DNA of 7,201 bases from Thermotogaceae bacterium (GTDB taxonomy: Bacteria > Thermotogota > Thermotogae > B21-G9 > HyVt-16). Of this stretch, positions 6,537 to 7,201 are shown piece after piece; positions within the stretch are counted from its first letter, which is position 1; the number at the start of each line of letters is the position of its first letter. The stretch lies in NCBI GenBank assembly GCA_011043375.1, contig DQYP01000308.1, forward strand, positions 1-7,201, written 5' to 3'. Position numbers and translations under genes: made by a program. Below the pieces are notes generated by a model. The model searched no databases. It worked only from the letters and a program-made list of their open reading frames with translations, and had not been told where the DNA came from.

Positions 6537-6616
6537 TTATCCTTTGCTTCGTCTATTGCTCTAATAATCATATTTTTTGGCGGAATTCTGCTATATCCAT
6601 CATTGGTTTTATACAT
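6537..6616 (-). pseudogene. Unidentified 5' coding remnant upstream of arsC
   Basis: An ATG at 6614-6616 opens a frame reading MYKTNDGYSRIPPKNM and about 13 further residues before reaching the arsC P-loop in the wrong frame. Restoring one A in the A-run near 6526-6533 would fuse it to KTKILFICTHNSARS. It may therefore be a natural N-terminal extension of the arsC product or the end of another gene. I do not recognise it, and no ribosome site precedes the ATG. Confidence 0.35.
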
Positions 6617-6666
6617 TGAGTAGATCGAAAGCTTTTTGATAAACGAATTTTCATTTTATCATAATC

Positions 6667-6695
6667 ATTTTAGTATAAATATCTGAACTTGTAAA
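6667..6695 (-). promoter_or_regulatory. Possible promoter for the arsC region
   Basis: On the minus strand TTTACA (6690-6695) and TAAAAT (6667-6672) are 17 bases apart, which places transcription start near 6660, upstream of the arsC pseudogene. The surrounding DNA is very AT-rich, so chance matches are likely. An alternative pair, TTGTTT (6738-6743) and TATACG (6715-6720), also has a 17-base spacer. Confidence 0.35.
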
Positions 6696-6715
6696 ACACT
6701 AATAGTTTTCTATTC

Positions 6716-6748
6716 GTATAAATACCATATACTAAAAAAACAAGTATA
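6716..6748. repeat. Overlapping GTATA inverted repeats upstream of arsC
   Basis: GTATA (6716-6720) and TATAC (6728-6732) form one dyad. TATACT (6728-6733) and AGTATA (6743-6748) form a second that shares the middle arm. Their position just upstream of the promoter candidate fits an operator, for example for an ArsR-type repressor, but no regulator gene is in the window and the AT-richness makes chance plausible. Confidence 0.3.
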
Positions 6749-6895
6749 TTTTCTAGGCACTTGGAAAGTATTATCATTCACAACTTTCTCTTATTCAGGA
6801 TTGGTGATCAAGACCACCTACCCCGAAAAGGAAAAATCCTTTGAAAAAGGAACTTCATTTTTGTTCTCTTTTGCTATATATTGTATTATTATTAA
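6749..6895. other. Non-coding stretch between arsC remnant and IS
   Basis: No gene is visible on either strand. A 6-bp stem, AAAGGA/TCCTTT, occurs at 6827-6842 without a U-tract. Nothing else is recognised. Confidence 0.4.
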
Positions 6896-6943
6896 GACCC
6901 TGTCTAATGTAACAATAAGATGAAAAGGTAAAACAAGGAAAAA

Positions 6944-7002
6944 GGGGCTACACCTTGATAAAATATGTTTAAAAAACATACCCCAAAAGGAGGTGTAGCC
7001 CC
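6944..7002 (+). promoter_or_regulatory. Stem-loop that sequesters the transposase ribosome binding site
   Basis: GGGGCTACACCT (6944-6955) pairs perfectly over 12 bp with AGGTGTAGCCCC (6991-7002), the base immediately before the ATG. A 13th U-G pair is possible. The 3' arm contains most of the Shine-Dalgarno AAAGGAGGTG (6986-6995). The loop holds a second stem, TATGTTT (6964-6970) with AAACATA (6974-6980). Folding would hide the ribosome site, a known way for insertion sequences such as IS200 to stay silent when read through from outside. Confidence 0.75.
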
Positions 7003-7201
7003 ATGAAAAATATTCATCTGAAAATTATTGTACCACAAAAATTAGTATCCAAAATAACTAAACTAGTCTTTGAGAATACTAAAAGAATGTATCTTAGAAA
7101 ATATCCTGATCATATCTTTGCCACCTTCTTCATCTTGATGTATTTGTTGAATATACAATCAGTAAGAAGGCTATATCAATATATCTTAGAAGGTAAAATA
7201 G
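7003..7201 (+). CDS. N-terminal part of a probable IS transposase, incomplete
   Basis: The frame is open for 66 codons from ATG 7003 to the window edge with no stop. It starts MKNIHLKIIVPQKLVSKI and includes YPDHIFATFFILMYLLNIQS. A very strong ribosome site, AAAGGAGGTG, lies 7 bases upstream but is buried in a stem-loop. The protein is lysine- and arginine-rich at first and then has a hydrophobic helix-like stretch (about 38-50). The DDE catalytic residues expected of a transposase would lie beyond the edge. The assignment rests on the terminal sequence and leader context more than on the protein, and I cannot name the IS family. Confidence 0.6.
   Translation, partial: MKNIHLKIIVPQKLVSKITKLVFENTKRMYLRKYPDHIFATFFILMYLLNIQSVRRLYQYILEGKI

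Larger units (their letters stand above)
6896..7201 (+). mobile_element. Left part of an insertion sequence, cut by the window edge
   Basis: The proposed left end starts GACCCTGTCTAATGTAAC at 6896 and is followed by a structured 5' leader and the transposase start at 7003. A second copy of the terminal 14 bases exists at 6000-6013, which supports this being a mobile terminus. The right end and any target duplication lie outside the window, so the exact boundary and family are not established. Confidence 0.65.

Noticed and set aside
6410..6616. Intact 68-codon protein of unknown function
   Set aside because: From about residue 30 onward it reads the arsC P-loop region in the wrong frame, so the downstream part is not a real protein.
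6568..6654. Minus-strand 28-codon frame MKIRLSKSFRS...
   Set aside because: No ribosome site, no recognisable similarity, and short enough to occur by chance in AT-rich DNA.
6827..6842. Terminator-like hairpin AAAGGA/TCCTTT
   Set aside because: The stem is short and AT-rich and no run of T follows on either strand.
6864..6900. Promoter for the transposase overlapping the IS left end
   Set aside because: Several TTG- and TAT-rich hexamers can be paired, but none is clearly better than chance in this AT-rich sequence.

Overview
The window looks like part of a low-GC, AT-rich bacterial chromosome. The gene style suggests a member of the Thermotogota, perhaps Petrotoga-like. The basis is a tryptophan-rich family-5 solute-binding protein without a lipobox cysteine, Dpp/Opp-type permeases, and intergenic repeats of the TGTCATCCCGAAC type. 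This placement rests on pattern recognition and was not tested by any search.

Layout. Positions 1-310 hold one copy of a long intergenic repeat. Positions 340-5251 hold a complete four-gene operon on the minus strand, transcribed right to left. It encodes a solute-binding protein (3344-5251), a DppB-type permease (2268-3272), a DppC-type permease (1359-2234, GTG start) and a single DppF-type ATPase (340-1308). A perfect 10-bp stem-loop (3298-3328) separates the binding-protein gene from the permease genes. Positions 5252-6132 are about 880 bases without a gene. They hold the second, longer copy of the flanking repeat (5304-5752), three tandem 12-13-bp repeats (5867-5905) and a near-consensus sigma70-type promoter pointing at the operon (5958-5986). 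Positions 6133-6536 are a broken arsenate reductase gene (arsC), whose catalytic P-loop half and second-cysteine half lie in different frames. From 6896 to the right edge is the left end of an insertion sequence. Its probable transposase starts at 7003, and its ribosome binding site is buried in a 12-bp stem.

How it works together. The four transporter proteins would form one importer: a periplasmic binder, two membrane subunits and an ATPase, probably for oligosaccharides or oligopeptides. Only one ATPase is encoded, whereas Dpp/Opp operons usually carry two, so it either forms a homodimer or borrows a partner from elsewhere. The operon is bracketed by direct repeats about 5.3-5.4 kb apart, and the homology of the left copy runs off the window edge. 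The repeat may be the shared leader of a neighbouring paralogous operon, and recombination between the copies could delete or duplicate the transporter. The right part of the window shows decay and mobility: a frameshifted arsC, a solitary copy of an IS terminal sequence at 6000-6013 and an intact IS end at 6896.

I found no CRISPR array, tRNA, rRNA or convincing new defence-type system. The most interesting signals are the repeat-bracketed operon with its long leader and the SD-sequestering leader of the transposase.
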